Source of the DNA: Stemphylium vesicarium | Taxonomy: Eukaryota; Ascomycota; Dothideomycetes; Pleosporales; Pleosporaceae | Direction of reading: 5' to 3' | Assembly: GCA_004380135.1 (NCBI GenBank) | Contig: QXCR01000130.1 | Location: 1-64,000, forward strand | Length of the DNA stretch: 64,000 nucleotides | Part shown: piece after piece, positions 10,194 to 21,366 of the stretch | How positions within the stretch are numbered: position 1 is the first letter of the stretch | How the letters are laid out: each line of letters opens with the position of its first letter | Translations under genes and position numbers: made by a program | The notes under the pieces: generated by a model | Databases searched by the model: none | What the model was told of the DNA's origin: nothing | Seen by the model: only the letters and a program-made list of their open reading frames with translations

Positions 10194-11873
10194 ATGTCTC
10201 GCCGTAACAGCAGTGTCGTCGCTGTCGACCCGGAACAAGCACGCCGCCTTTCCATCGCCGTTCCTGACCTTAAACAGGTCGTTCACGATGCCAGCCGAGG
10301 AACGCAAGCCGAGCACAACATGACCTTGAAACAGGGTATCAAGCTGTACCCCAAGGCCATTGCCTGGTCCGTTCTGCTCTCCGCAGCCATCATCATGGAG
10401 GGTTTCGACAAGGTCCTCATTGCCAATCTAATGGCAGTGCCCGCATTCAAGCAGAAGTTCGGGCAGCAGCTTGCCGATGGTACATATGAGCTGACCGCAG
10501 CTTGGCAAGCTGGGTTGACAAACGGTGCCTACGTCGGAGAGTTCATGGGTCTGCTACTCAACGGGATCATTGCGGACAAACTCGGATACAAGAAGACGAT
10601 GATTGGAGCGCTATTTGCGACCAACCTCTTCATCTTCGTCGTCTTCTTCGCTCAAAACATCGTCATGCTCCTATGCGGACTCATGCTTTGCGGCATTCCA
10701 TGGGGTGTCTTTCAGACTTTGACTTGCACCTACGCCGCCGAAGTCGTACCAGTCCCGCTTCGTCCGATCCTTACAACCTACGTCAACCTCTGCTGGGTCA
10801 TCGGTCAGTTCCTGGCCTCAGGTGTGCTGAAAGGCGTAGCTGAGCGTCCCGATCAATGGGCTTACCGCATCCCATATGCCCTGCAGTGGCTCTGGCCTGT
10901 TCCGCTAATGATTGGTATCTCATTCGCACCAGAATCGCCCTGGTGGCTTGTGCGAAAGGACCGTTTCGACGACGCAAAGAAGATGTTGATGCGCTTGACT
11001 TCTCCCGAGAAGCTTCCGGATTTCAACGCCGACGAGACTATTGCCATGATGCGCCACACCAACGCCATGGAAATGTCAGTATCCGAGGGTACCTCGTACC
11101 TAGACTGCTTCAAGGGTACTGATCTTCGACGAACCGAAATCGCTGCTATGGCATGGTTCACCCAAGCCTTCTGCGGAGCTTCCCTCATTGGCTACAGCAC
11201 ATACTTCTTCCAGCAAGCAGGCCTTAGCGATGACGACGCCTTTTCTATGAGTCTTGGTCAATATGCGATCGGTGGTGTGGGTGTCTTCGCAGCCTGGATT
11301 CTCATCCAGCGAGTCGGCCGCAGGACCTTGTACGTCTTCGGCGACCTCGTCATGGTGATACTTCTTTGCATTATCGGTGGTCTCGGTGCCATTCCAGCGG
11401 GTAACGTCGGTGCACAATGGGGCATTGGAGCCATGCTGCTCCTCTTCGCTGCAGCGTACAACTGCACGGTTGGTCCGGTCTGCTATTCGATCGTCGCCGA
11501 AATCCCGTCTACCCGTCTTCGTCAAAAGACCGTCGTCCTAGCTAGGAACTTTTACAACATCGGATCGATTATCGGCAACGTCATAACTCCACGCATGCTT
11601 AATCCTGGCGCCTGGAATTGGGGTGCGAAGAGCGGTTTCTTCTATGCTGGAACTTGCTTCTGTTGCTTTGTTTGGGCCTTCTTCCGTTTGCCCGAACCCA
11701 AGGGCAGGACCTATGGAGAACTTGATATCCTCTTCGAGAGGCGCATATCTGCCAGGAATTTTGCTAGTACTGTTGTTGACAGCTTCCACGTCAGCGATAC
11801 CGAGAGTGATTACACCGAGAAGAAGGGCGTCTCAACCCACCTCGAGCAGGTCAACTCCAAGGATGAGTCCTAA
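10194..11873 (+). CDS. MFS maltose/alpha-glucoside permease
   Basis: Single-exon sugar:proton symporter-type protein of 559 residues with 12 predicted membrane segments and a central cytoplasmic loop. Sugar-porter marks are ADKLGYKKT after TM2, PESPWWLVRK after TM6, QRVGRRTLY after TM8 and a C-terminal PEPKGRTYGELD. GFDKVLIANL in TM1 and the absence of a PETK motif match the fungal MAL permease branch (MAL31/MalP) rather than hexose transporters. I used the ATG at 10194 because the frame upstream opens only with a non-ATG codon. The C-terminal tail is acidic and Ser-rich, as in transporters under turnover control. It diverges from the maltase, which supports maltose or isomaltose uptake as the role. 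Confidence 0.9.
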   Translation: MSRRNSSVVAVDPEQARRLSIAVPDLKQVVHDASRGTQAEHNMTLKQGIKLYPKAIAWSVLLSAAIIMEGFDKVLIANLMAVPAFKQKFGQQLADGTYELTAAWQAGLTNGAYVGEFMGLLLNGIIADKLGYKKTMIGALFATNLFIFVVFFAQNIVMLLCGLMLCGIPWGVFQTLTCTYAAEVVPVPLRPILTTYVNLCWVIGQFLASGVLKGVAERPDQWAYRIPYALQWLWPVPLMIGISFAPESPWWLVRKDRFDDAKKMLMRLTSPEKLPDFNADETIAMMRHTNAMEMSVSEGTSYLDCFKGTDLRRTEIAAMAWFTQAFCGASLIGYSTYFFQQAGLSDDDAFSMSLGQYAIGGVGVFAAWILIQRVGRRTLYVFGDLVMVILLCIIGGLGAIPAGNVGAQWGIGAMLLLFAAAYNCTVGPVCYSIVAEIPSTRLRQKTVVLARNFYNIGSIIGNVITPRMLNPGAWNWGAKSGFFYAGTCFCCFVWAFFRLPEPKGRTYGELDILFERRISARNFASTVVDSFHVSDTESDYTEKKGVSTHLEQVNSKDES

Positions 11874-11967
11874 GCCATTTAGGGTGATCGAGGCTGCTGC
11901 ATTAAATCCACGTATTGATGACTTGTAATAATTACCATATATGACGAGCATTTCTTTTGCTATTGTA

Positions 11968-12010
<43 letters not shown>

Positions 12011-12435
12011 GCTGCTACTGCGTCTATTCCAGTCCGGACTGATCTCAAAATGAGCATGCAGGTTATCCTGTAATCCAATAGATGGAACTGTGTTCGTGCT
12101 GTTGTACATAGAATATCCTTTTACGATAATAGATTACGTTCGACTAAATTTTGCGTACTTGCATGCAGATCGAACTTCGAACAGTGATATAGCCGTGTAA
12201 AATGCTCGGTTGTGATGGAGATGATGCGATAGCGATCGGCGAAGAACCCAATGTTTGAGAGTCAAGGCAGAGCGGGGCAGGTCCGTAAGCTGCATGTCCT
12301 CGCTTACCAACCGACCCGACACGTGGCGTGGTGGCTGTCCTTTCTTACTATCTACATTACGAACCTTGGAAGTGGACTCCACTAGCATCTTCCTGCACGG
12401 ATCACCGCGCTACATCGTCGTCACTTGCCAGACAA
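11874..12435. other. Intergenic with microsatellite
   Basis: Holds the 3' end of the permease and the promoter of the second Zn2Cys6 gene. Its notable content is an ACT/CTA trinucleotide tract (listed separately). No gene supported. Confidence 0.5.
11967..12018. repeat. (ACT)n microsatellite
   Basis: A near-perfect trinucleotide tract of about 15 ACT units, ending with two GCT variants, sits just after the permease stop, probably in its 3' UTR. It should be length-polymorphic between strains. Confidence 0.9.
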
Positions 12436-14179
12436 ATGCCCAACGTTGGGAGGCCTTCTCAAGGATGCAAAAACTGCAGAGACAGGCGGATGAGGGTGGG
12501 AAACCAACTTCTATCTAGATTAACGGGCGTCGCTAACGTGCCACTTCTAGTGTGGCCTTGAACAACCAGCTTGTTCACGATGTCTGCGTCGTGGGCTGGA
12601 ATGCCACGGATATCGCGATGCATTGTCTATGATGTTCAAGGATGAGAGCCATATTGTAGCAAACAAGGCGGAGAGGCACTACAAGCAACTTGCCGACTGC
12701 AAACTACCTCGAACAACGGCGTCAAAAGGATGGCAGGTTACATCACGCACAAAGGGTACGCTCCGATCTATATACCACAAGCCTTCTTCATACCAATCCG
12801 ACTGTGTTAACGCGTGATTAGATCTATGTCCACAATATCGGCCAGCTCTCACGGGAATGGCATTAGAACTCGCTTCGGACGTCGAGGCCCAGGCCCAAGG
12901 CTTCTTTCTATCAAACTACGCCGCCGAGCAAACCCCAGGCCCACAGACCCAATTCGAATGGTTACCACAGCTCCTCTCTCAATCGAACGTTGATGAGACC
13001 CTAAATTCGAGTGTCCAGGCTGTTAGTTTAGCTTGCATGGGGCATGCAGTGAAGAGCTCGATGGTCATGCGTAAAGCGCGCATCGCCTATATTGCAGCAC
13101 TGGAGAGAACAAACCGCGCGCTTCAATCAACTGATACAGCCACCAAGGATAACACCCTCGTTTCTGTCATTCTGCTTGGCATGTATGAGAGCACCGTGTA
13201 TACGGGCAAGAACTCCGACGCGCTATGGTCAAAACATGTCAATGGCGCTTGCACTCTCTTTAAACTCCGCGGAAAAAGGCAGTTCCAATCTGAGATGGGC
13301 CTACAAATCTTCTTGCAGTTCTACAGCTTTGCCATGTTGGCTGCGCTCCACACCGACACATCGGTTCATGAAAGCATGTGGGGGTTGCACAGAAGCTGTC
13401 CGACTGGTGCCACGTACAGCGCGCTCGGAAGGGCGTTTACACTGAAGATTGTCAAGATAACGCACGACATTGTCAACATCAATAAGGATAATAGCAGCGA
13501 TCCGGTGTCCATGGTCATTAAAGCAATGTCTATCGACAAAGAGATGGATGAAATCAAAGAAGATATGCCGGATATCTGGCGCTTCGAAACTCAACATCTC
13601 ACGGAACCAGTTAGGTACCATCACGGCAGTATCTACACCATCTTCTCGTACACATGTCTAGTGCACCCGTGGAATTATATTCGGATGTTCCGACTGCAGT
13701 TACACAACATCATCAGAGCGAACATAACGAAGGGATTCGAAGAGTACGCCACGTCTCTTTTCGACGCAGAGACGATGCGTTTGCAGATGCAATACTCGGA
13801 CAATGTCCAGCGAGCTCAAGTGGCCGCTATCGTTGCATCCGTACCGCAGCTCGTAGGCATGGTACCATTCCCCGAATCATCCGCTCCTCGAACAGCAACA
13901 CCAGTTTCAAGCCTCCATGCGCCCGGGACTCATCTTAGTCGAAGTATTACGCCAGGCTTAATGCATCTTATCACACCCTTACATTCGGCGGCTACCTACG
14001 ACTTTGTCACATATGACATGCGGCAGTGGATAATCGAAGTGTTGCAATTCATAGCATTGAGAATTGGGTCAAGCAAAGCCACTGTTCTTGCTGAAGATCT
14101 ATTGAGACTGCAAGGGGCGGCAGAGCGATCGCAGACCAACAACCAGGAAACGTCTAATTGGATCATGCCTCTTATGTGA
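12436..14179 (+). CDS. Zn2Cys6 transcription factor (second regulator of the MAL-like block)
   Basis: Three exons (12436-12495, 12551-12755, 12822-14179), with introns of 55 and 66 nt, encode 540 residues in exact phase. The first intron splits the zinc cluster, joining CKNCRDRRMR to CGLEQPACSRC. Together they give C-x2-C-x6-C-x6-C-x2-C-x6-C (residues 11-38). The remainder is the helical fungal-specific factor region (MALELASDVEAQ onward), without the longer classic Fungal_trans motif. It lies downstream of and in line with the permease. Whether it controls the sugar genes is open. It may be a second MAL regulator with the factor at 5385, or an unrelated gene next door. The cluster cysteines are intact, so it looks functional. 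Confidence 0.85.
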
Positions 14180-15955
14180 TTGGAAAGTGACAATCAAATT
14201 CACTGGCCCACGTCAGCTTATCCTTACCGGAAGTCTCTAAGCCTCGGGACGTTGGCGGCCCAGTGGGCCACTTCTGTAACACACCTCCCGTCAGAAGTTT
14301 TCCGTTTTCCCCTTCATCGGCTTTATGTTGGAGGACTTTGCAAGCCCAACCCTTGTTCCAATACCATGCATCGCAGTGGCTCAGGGCAGGCTAAACGCCT
14401 GTACAAGGGAGGCGAATGACACGGAATTTGTCTGGCTAGGCGTTTGGTCAAGTGCGAGGTAGCGATGCTAAGGTTGGTCAAGACGGCAGGACGGGTGCTC
14501 GAGGCGGTAGTGTCTGACATGACAAGGCCGTTTACTAATAATCATGACAGCGACAATGGGGAAGAGCTCAAGTAAGATGCAGGATGACTTTTGAAGCGAT
14601 GCCGCCCGTGCAATCTTCCACAAAAGATTGGTTCGGCCAATCTCTCTTCCGATACCAGTCTTGATTGTGCAGGAGCGGAACTGCAAACCGACAGGCAGTG
14701 TTTTGTCCAAGGTCCGTACTCTGACCGATATGGACAGTTTTCCTGTCTAATGTGGCCCCATGCATATCGCCAATTCCCACTGGAGCTCGCGCTCATGGAG
14801 ATTTTCGGATTTTCGGAGCTCTACTGTAGTGCTACCTGCTTGTCGTCGTGTGGGGGCTTTTTGAGTAGCGTACAGTGTTTGTGTGTCGAGATTTTGATTG
14901 GTCAAAGCCTGAGACATCGGGTCGCGGGCGCTATCGGAGCTCTCTCCGCGTGGACTGGAACTACCGGAACATCCTGCAGCCCCTTTTCTCAATGGTCGCT
15001 CCACTATGCCAAAGATGGCTAACACAGAATTTCATTCCTACACTGCTAGCAATTGCTGCGCCGGAAAGAAACCGCGCTGCGCAGTAAGCCCCCTCATGGT
15101 TGAGGTGCCGTCGCGCCGATCAACGAGCTACAAATAGTTCGCTCGATAGGACGGCAAGTCCTGCACCACGGCAAGCGGTTATTCCAGAACTATCCCCACC
15201 AAGATGGTATACATCATTAAAGTCTCATCTAAAAATATTTTCAAGCAGTTAGCTGATAGATGCGATGCTCGCGCGCAGACTGTGCACATCCCCCACAATA
15301 TCGCCCATATTGCGAGATCCACACGATCTCACATGCCGGTCAATGTGGACTCTTGTCTGGATAGAGTTGGCACCATAACCTTAGTGCCCGTACTGTCGGG
15401 CGGGGTGATCCGCATTGATGCACAAGCGTGAAGCCAAAGCCCGAGAACAGCTCGGTCGTCAATAGCCTTTCTGCCCAAAGAGTGCGATACGCAAGGTACA
15501 CGGCTTGACGTGGAAGAGCAAGGCGGATCCTACACTAATACGGCAGGACCATTCTAACCGATCGCGTGGCGTCGCGGCTCTTTTCGACACTTAGCCCTGT
15601 CAACCCAAACTCTGTCGGCAGGTCGACAAAGTCCAAGAAGTCTTGATAGACTACTATTCGCTGCCTCAACCCGACATACTGGATGACTGGATATTGTGGA
15701 GCAGAACTACAAGCTACAGGCAAGTTTTGAACGGGTTCGGTAAATGCGACATGCTCTCTATCTGTGCGCACATGTCTGCAAGGCTAAAGGGGCCTGACCC
15801 ATCGAACGTCGATCACGGCACATGTTCAGATGCCTGACTCTGAGATATAAGGCTGAGGTTCAGTCGCCAATCTACGACGCTCCATCTCACTCTTTTGTAA
15901 CCTTGCTCCGTCGTACAAGCTTGCGGAGGTTTGCTCCAAATCCAGCAAAGCGATC
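14180..15955. other. Long intergenic region
   Basis: About 1.8 kb with only short overlapping open frames on both strands and no recognisable domain. It may hold the promoter of the rhodopsin-domain gene (TATA-like gatataagg near 15843). I see no clear repeat ends, tRNA or transposon remnant. Confidence 0.5.
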
Positions 15956-17210
15956 ATGGGGATTGGGCATCGTGCCACCGAGCTGATTCAGGTACGTATA
16001 TAAAGATGACCCCCATGTTGAACATGTTTAACAGACCACGACAGATCGAGATAGCTTTCCAATGTCTAGCATGGATAGTTGTAGCATCTAGGCTTTATGT
16101 TCGTACATTCATCGTCAAGGCGTTCAGCTGGGATGATGGGTGGATGCTGTTCGCCCAACTCATGCATACAGCAAACACGACTTGTGCTATCGGGGGCGCA
16201 CTTACTGGCACTGGCAGACTCACAAAGGATCTCGCACCTCAGAGTATGCTGATGGCACTAAGGGTAAATTGAAACTAATGACTAATCCTCCAGAAATGTT
16301 GTTGTACTGACTTCACGCTAGTTCTGGTGGATTTGTTACGGGACATACTGTCTGAGCATGATCGGCGCCAAAGTATCTGTGGGCCTTTCGCTACTCCGTT
16401 ACACGGCTATCACACAGAAGTCATTACGCTGTATCACTCACGTAGCCATATGCACTAGTGTTGTCATGGGTCTTGTTTACGGCCTCCTGGCAGCGTTACA
16501 GTGCAATCCAGTCCAGTTCTTCTGGACCAGAGCACTGGGAGAGATGGGTACTTGTCTTAGCATGGACATCATCATATCATTGACCTATGTCATGTCGGCT
16601 ATATTCGCAGCGTGCGACTTTTGCTTCGCTCTCCTTCCAGTTTTCCTCATTAAAGGACTGAATATGAGTCGGAATCAAAAGTTTGCCCTCATTCCTATCT
16701 TAAGCATGGCATGCATGTAAGTTTTTCAATCGCCCTTCGCCATAACAACAGCCACTTAAATTCCATAGTGCAAGCTCCGCGGTTATCGTCCGCTTGGCAT
16801 ACGTCCAAACCTTCAGGGACCCCGAGTTTCTCTACGCAACAGTACCAATCGCTATTTGGTCAGAGGTAGAGATGAGTCTTGCCATCACCGCTGGCTCTCT
16901 CCCCACCCTGCGGCCACTCTATCGCATCGCCGCCAGAAAATTCTCCTGGAAGACCAGCCTTCTCAGCGCACCAAAATCCTATAAATCAATGGACGTCGGC
17001 CCCAGGTCGAAGGTTACTGATACTATCGGTGGATCCAGCGTGAACAGGAAGGGGTCGGCGTACGCTTCGTGCTCTGAGTCAGAGCGGAAGATTGTACATG
17101 TCGAAAGTGAGGAATTCATACTCGAGGACTATTCGCCCACTAAGAGCAAGTTCATCGGCATCACTAAGATTACCAACGTTCAGATGGACTACGATGATGA
17201 TAAAGTATAG
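15956..17210 (+). CDS. Fungal rhodopsin-domain integral membrane protein
   Basis: Four exons (15956-15991, 16045-16263, 16322-16716, 16769-17210), with introns of 53, 58 and 52 nt, give 363 residues. The architecture is the seven-helix Fung_rhodopsin family: a short N-terminus, a first helix around IAFQCLAWIVVASRLYVR, a following SWDDGWM motif, cysteines in the extracellular loops, and a final helix ending ITAGSLPTLRPL. The C-terminal tail (about 90 residues) is Ser-, Lys- and Glu-rich and cytoplasmic. The family has unknown ligands. Members resemble the PTH11-type receptors of plant pathogens but lack the CFEM domain, as here. Phase agrees at all three junctions. A sensing role is inference. 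Confidence 0.82.
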
Positions 17211-17426
17211 CTCAAGAAAACTCAATACAATCCAATCGCTCTTGTGTAAGGGTCTCAGCGCACAGTGAACAACAGAGCAAACGAATCGTTGTGATGACAG
17301 TGCTCGAGTATGAAACTCTTCGGTGACCTCACCAATAAAATGACAAGTTCGCATCACGATCCATGAACGGCTTCATGTACCACGAATATTTTTCCCTGAT
17401 CCATCTCGGTGCGTCACAGAAGGACC

Positions 17427-17894
17427 CTACTGCTTCTTCTTGGCATCCTTTCCAAACCCCACACCCATCATAAACGCCAACCTCGCCGCCCCAGCAAACC
17501 CAGTAATCACCACACTCCCCCAGTCCTCGCTCCTCCACGTCGCCACATTGAGACGGCCCTGATTACCCAGAACCTCCCACACGCTCCAATAATACGCCAA
17601 GTCAACCACGAAGCACGCGACCTGAACGATTTTCCACACGTTGACGTCATCCGTGTATCGCAGCAAGACGGCGGAGACGATACCGAAATTCAGCATGCCG
17701 CCGCCGCGTTGCTTGAGGATCATGATGTGACCTTGATCGGGGGTCGGTGGCGACGGTATGTGTGAGGAGAGGACGAGGGTCGGAAGGAAGAAATCCATGG
17801 ATGCGCCCCATAGGCAGATCATCGGGTCCATGTAGGTGAAGAATATACGGTAGAAGGCTGGAATCCTAGCGTAGGAGGGGATGATTGACGGCAT
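17427..17894 (-). CDS. DUF7704-type small membrane protein
   Basis: Single exon, 155 residues. Four hydrophobic segments are visible: around YRIFFTYMDPMICLWG, GGGMLNFGIVSAVLLR, VWKIVQVACFVVDLAYYWSVW and WGSVVITGFAGAARLAFMMG. The N-terminal PAFYRIFFTYMDP pattern and the internal YYWSV and TWRSEDWG elements match a widespread fungal family of unknown function (DUF7704). The C-terminus is lysine-rich (KDAKKKQ), which could retain it in the ER. The start is the first ATG. It converges with the rhodopsin-domain gene, 216 bases away. No function is claimed. Confidence 0.75.
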   Translation of the reverse strand: MPSIIPSYARIPAFYRIFFTYMDPMICLWGASMDFFLPTLVLSSHIPSPPTPDQGHIMILKQRGGGMLNFGIVSAVLLRYTDDVNVWKIVQVACFVVDLAYYWSVWEVLGNQGRLNVATWRSEDWGSVVITGFAGAARLAFMMGVGFGKDAKKKQ

Positions 17895-18312
17895 CTTGGA
17901 TTTGATGCGCTAGCGAGCTGGAACGTGATTGTAGAAGCTGGTGTATTTGGCCAAGGAAGAAGCTGAGTCTTGTCTGTTTATTGTAGTGGTGATGTTGCTT
18001 CGTGAAATATGTTCTGATGAGCGGAAGTAAGCGTTGCGCCCCGCTTCAGCTTCTGGCTACCCACATTTCTATGCCGTGAGCGTGCATAGGGCTAGCTCGG
18101 ATCCGGTTAGCTCACTTCTTCATTGCCTAGATGGTTGAATGGTCATTATTCTATTTTTAATGTATAATACACGCAGACTAAACATCTTATCGTGAATTCG
18201 TCAATCATATCGTCACCACTTAACAGAAACTGCCTTGATAGCCGACGATGCGCCACGTAGAACCACCCGTATTGAGACATACAATGTCGCTGTCTGGCCA
18301 TATCGTAAACAT
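17895..18312. other. Intergenic
   Basis: 418 bases between two minus-strand genes. It contains the upstream region of the DUF7704 gene. Nothing else recognised. Confidence 0.5.
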
Positions 18313-21300
18313 CTAAGCCATAGCATTGATACGCCTCCGCTCATTTACTAGGTGCTTTGTCGCACGTTCGAGCTCCAATTGGAGGTCCTCTCGTTTGCTC
18401 TCCATGCCTCTGAAGACGCTTTCGTATTCACCCTCGTGTCTTTGCATTAGAGACCTCAGCACGTGCTCACCGTCACTGGAAAATATGTCCGCGATTTCAC
18501 TGATGCTAGCTTCGTTGTCGACGATGTGGCGCATGACCCGCTTCGAGGTGCGGATCAACAATTCGTGAAGACTGCGCTGATGAGGCTCTAGACTGGCTTC
18601 CCAATCCATCTCTTCCATTTGCGAACAAGGGAAAGGCTGTTGAGGGGAAGACAGAGATTCAGCCGAAGTTGAGCTATGGCTGCTGGGCGAACCTGTTCTT
18701 GGTGGTGAGGAGTGAAACTGCATCGAGCAAGATTCCAGATCTATGTTGCCTTGCCGGTTGAACACAGAGTTGCCGACGAGAGGTTGGTGCTCCATACCAA
18801 GGGTGCTCTCATGGGAAATGGGTTCGAATGGTGCATCTTTGATGACTTCCTGGGCAGTAAATATAAGTGGGCTAGGTAGGTCATTCTCCACGACTTCGAG
18901 ATGTTCTGCATCCTTTTCTTCGACACGTAAGGCAACAGTTCGCTGTTTCGTATGCTGTTCAATATGTCCTTGTTCGTTGCCACTCTTATCGTGCAGCGGT
19001 GTAGTCATTCGCTGCCAAACAGCCATGGTCTGTGTCGTCACGTCTTGCTTGGACGTGGGCAATGCAGTAGTGTGGTTTGGCGGATCAATAACTTTGGAGG
19101 GTGCGATGCTTGTACCATCCGGATGCGGACAAGGTTTCGCAATGGCTAGGTTCAAACGTAAAGGACTGTACCTCTTTGGTTGCCATGGCATGGGTTGTGC
19201 AAGCAGCGGGATCGCCGCCATGACAGGGTCGAGTTCAGAAGTACTAGAAAATCTAGCTTCATCCGCTGCGCTGTGCGAAATCCCAGAAACGGGATCGGAA
19301 TCAACGTTCGGTAGCTCGTCCCCTGTAAGGCGACGTATGAAAGATGTGCTCTTTTTCCCCTCTGATCGTCGTTTGAACGGATCGCTTTTTGCAGTTTGTG
19401 AATCTCCTGTTCGTTTTTCAGAAGCCACATCGTCGTGATCTGCGTGGCCAGATATTGCCGTCGATTCTGCATTTGGTGATGCAGGAACGGGTTTGCTGTT
19501 GCTCGATAGTATCTCGGTTTCAACTGTAGGTCCCTGCAGCCAATCGCGTCTTTCACCAGCTTCACAGGCTACCGGGGGCGACGATGCCATTTGCGAATAA
19601 ACTTCATCGTTCATGGGTGTCTTTGCATCCCTCGGGGTTTGTAATCTGTCCCGCGGTTCCTCGAGTCTCTTTTTCGGCTTCGTTGGGGTTGATGGTGTTT
19701 GAGCGATGCGCGTGGGTAGCGTTGGCTTCTTGAACGCTGATTCAGAGGGCTCGATGTGTTTTTGTGAAGCTTTCAGTCCTCCAATTAATGAGTGTCGCGA
19801 AGACGCGCATGATGTGGACGGCTTCACAGAAGTTCTGTATCTGTCTCGTCGCCTTCGGGCCATGTCAGCCAAGTCTGCGTGGCCCTCTGGCTCCACCCTC
19901 GGCTTCTTGACTTGTTTGCGATCGTCACCGACATCGAAATCCGACTGGCGTTTTGCGTTTATCTTTTTCTTTGACTTTGTTTCATCTGGAACATAGTCTT
20001 CGTCGTCGTCATCGTCGTCTACCTTACGTCTTACATGCGATTTGCGCTTCTTGATGCTCTTGGTGACTTTCTTGCCCAGGGCAGCTTTGGAAGGTTTTGC
20101 CAATCCCTGACGTGATGAATCGAGACTCGGGGTGTTTGAGATTGTTCCTTCTTTTCCTTTGTTTTTCACCTGTAGATCAACATCATCGGATTGCGCATTG
20201 AGTTGTTTCAAAGCTTGTTGCTTGGCAGCCTGAGAAACAATGGGCAGCTTTCCCTTGCTATATGTCGTGCGTTTCGAGGGCGACGATCTCTTTGTTGGTC
20301 CAGCCTCTAGTGCTGTATGGGATGCGGCTAGAGGCGGGCGCGGGCGCAGCTTCGGTACCAGAGGATCGTCACTTGTCTTGGATGATTCTTTAAGGGCGGA
20401 GCGTTCTGAGGACGGGTGCAGTGAACTATTTCGAGGCGATGAAGAGCTTGCATCCACAGGCAAGCTGCGAGACATCTTGGGATGAGCTTTGTGTTCCTTC
20501 TGGTGCTGCTCGATGCTCTCTTGCCATTTCAAAGCATCCCCTGGATGCTTGAACATGATCGACATTTCATTTGCAACTCGCTGTACAGAGTTCAATTGGT
20601 AGCTCCAGGTCTCAGTTTTGAGGGTCATGATGAGATTACAGGGTGCGGTTTTCGTTCGTCGAGATTGGCAACTGTGTATTGTGGAGGGCTCCAATCGCAT
20701 GCCAAGGATGTGATTGACCGGTATATCCACATACTGGCACTCTTGAAGGCGGTCGTCGGGCGCGACTACGACCATTATCCCGCCCTCGAGGACCGTGATG
20801 GGCAATCCATTGTCTGGCTCTTGCACTTTGAATTCATCCGAAGTGGCCAAGGAGATGAAGTGCATAGCACAAGGTTCGCCCGGCGAACTTGTGAGGGCAA
20901 GGTCGTCTAGCGCTTCAAGAAAAGCTTGGAAGTCCTGAATCCACTTCGCATCCGCTTCCTGCGGGAAAGTTGGTATGCTGTTCCTAACCTTCTCGGACGA
21001 CCAGAAACTGCGATATTCGAAACCCTGCTCCAGTGCTTGTCGAATGATCATACCGGCAATGATCTTAGTCACCTCGCGCTCCCTGGCATCCAGAATGACG
21101 TCGCCCAGGTCTTGAAGTGGCTTGCCCAATTTTTGGATTTGTGCGGCAACATCAGGCGTCACTAGCATGCCTGTCAAGGCAACACCGATCCATCTTCGCC
21201 GTACGGAAGATAGGTTGGAGGTGCAGAAGGCACGGAGATAGTCTTCCGCAACTGCAGGAAGTGTGGGCCCGCTGTAGTCGCGGGCAGAAATGAGGGTGCA

Positions 21301-21366
21301 GAGTTGGAAATAAGACGCGTCGTGGATCGGCTGGGTGAGAGCAGCTTCAAATGCATGCGAGGTCAT
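18313..21366 (-). CDS. Large protein with SYCP2/Red1-like layout, candidate meiotic axis core
   Basis: Intronless, 1017 residues. Residues 1-160 are all helical (repeat-like). Residues about 165-290 look like a beta-rich PH-type fold (ITVLEGGIMVVVAP through a closing helix FKHPGDALKWQESIEQ). Residues 300-900 are disordered, with basic nuclear-signal clusters (KSIKKRKSHVRRK) and an acidic DDDDDEDYVPDE run. The last 110 residues form a long coiled-coil helix (LHELLIRTSKRVMRHIV to HLVNERRRINA). An N-terminal helical repeat plus PH-like unit, long linker and C-terminal coiled coil is the known order in the meiotic chromosome-axis proteins SYCP2, ASY3 and Red1. The assignment is by architecture only. 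Another nuclear scaffold protein is possible. Confidence 0.6.
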   Translation of the reverse strand: MTSHAFEAALTQPIHDASYFQLCTLISARDYSGPTLPAVAEDYLRAFCTSNLSSVRRRWIGVALTGMLVTPDVAAQIQKLGKPLQDLGDVILDAREREVTKIIAGMIIRQALEQGFEYRSFWSSEKVRNSIPTFPQEADAKWIQDFQAFLEALDDLALTSSPGEPCAMHFISLATSDEFKVQEPDNGLPITVLEGGIMVVVAPDDRLQECQYVDIPVNHILGMRLEPSTIHSCQSRRTKTAPCNLIMTLKTETWSYQLNSVQRVANEMSIMFKHPGDALKWQESIEQHQKEHKAHPKMSRSLPVDASSSSPRNSSLHPSSERSALKESSKTSDDPLVPKLRPRPPLAASHTALEAGPTKRSSPSKRTTYSKGKLPIVSQAAKQQALKQLNAQSDDVDLQVKNKGKEGTISNTPSLDSSRQGLAKPSKAALGKKVTKSIKKRKSHVRRKVDDDDDDEDYVPDETKSKKKINAKRQSDFDVGDDRKQVKKPRVEPEGHADLADMARRRRDRYRTSVKPSTSCASSRHSLIGGLKASQKHIEPSESAFKKPTLPTRIAQTPSTPTKPKKRLEEPRDRLQTPRDAKTPMNDEVYSQMASSPPVACEAGERRDWLQGPTVETEILSSNSKPVPASPNAESTAISGHADHDDVASEKRTGDSQTAKSDPFKRRSEGKKSTSFIRRLTGDELPNVDSDPVSGISHSAADEARFSSTSELDPVMAAIPLLAQPMPWQPKRYSPLRLNLAIAKPCPHPDGTSIAPSKVIDPPNHTTALPTSKQDVTTQTMAVWQRMTTPLHDKSGNEQGHIEQHTKQRTVALRVEEKDAEHLEVVENDLPSPLIFTAQEVIKDAPFEPISHESTLGMEHQPLVGNSVFNRQGNIDLESCSMQFHSSPPRTGSPSSHSSTSAESLSSPQQPFPCSQMEEMDWEASLEPHQRSLHELLIRTSKRVMRHIVDNEASISEIADIFSSDGEHVLRSLMQRHEGEYESVFRGMESKREDLQLELERATKHLVNERRRINAMA

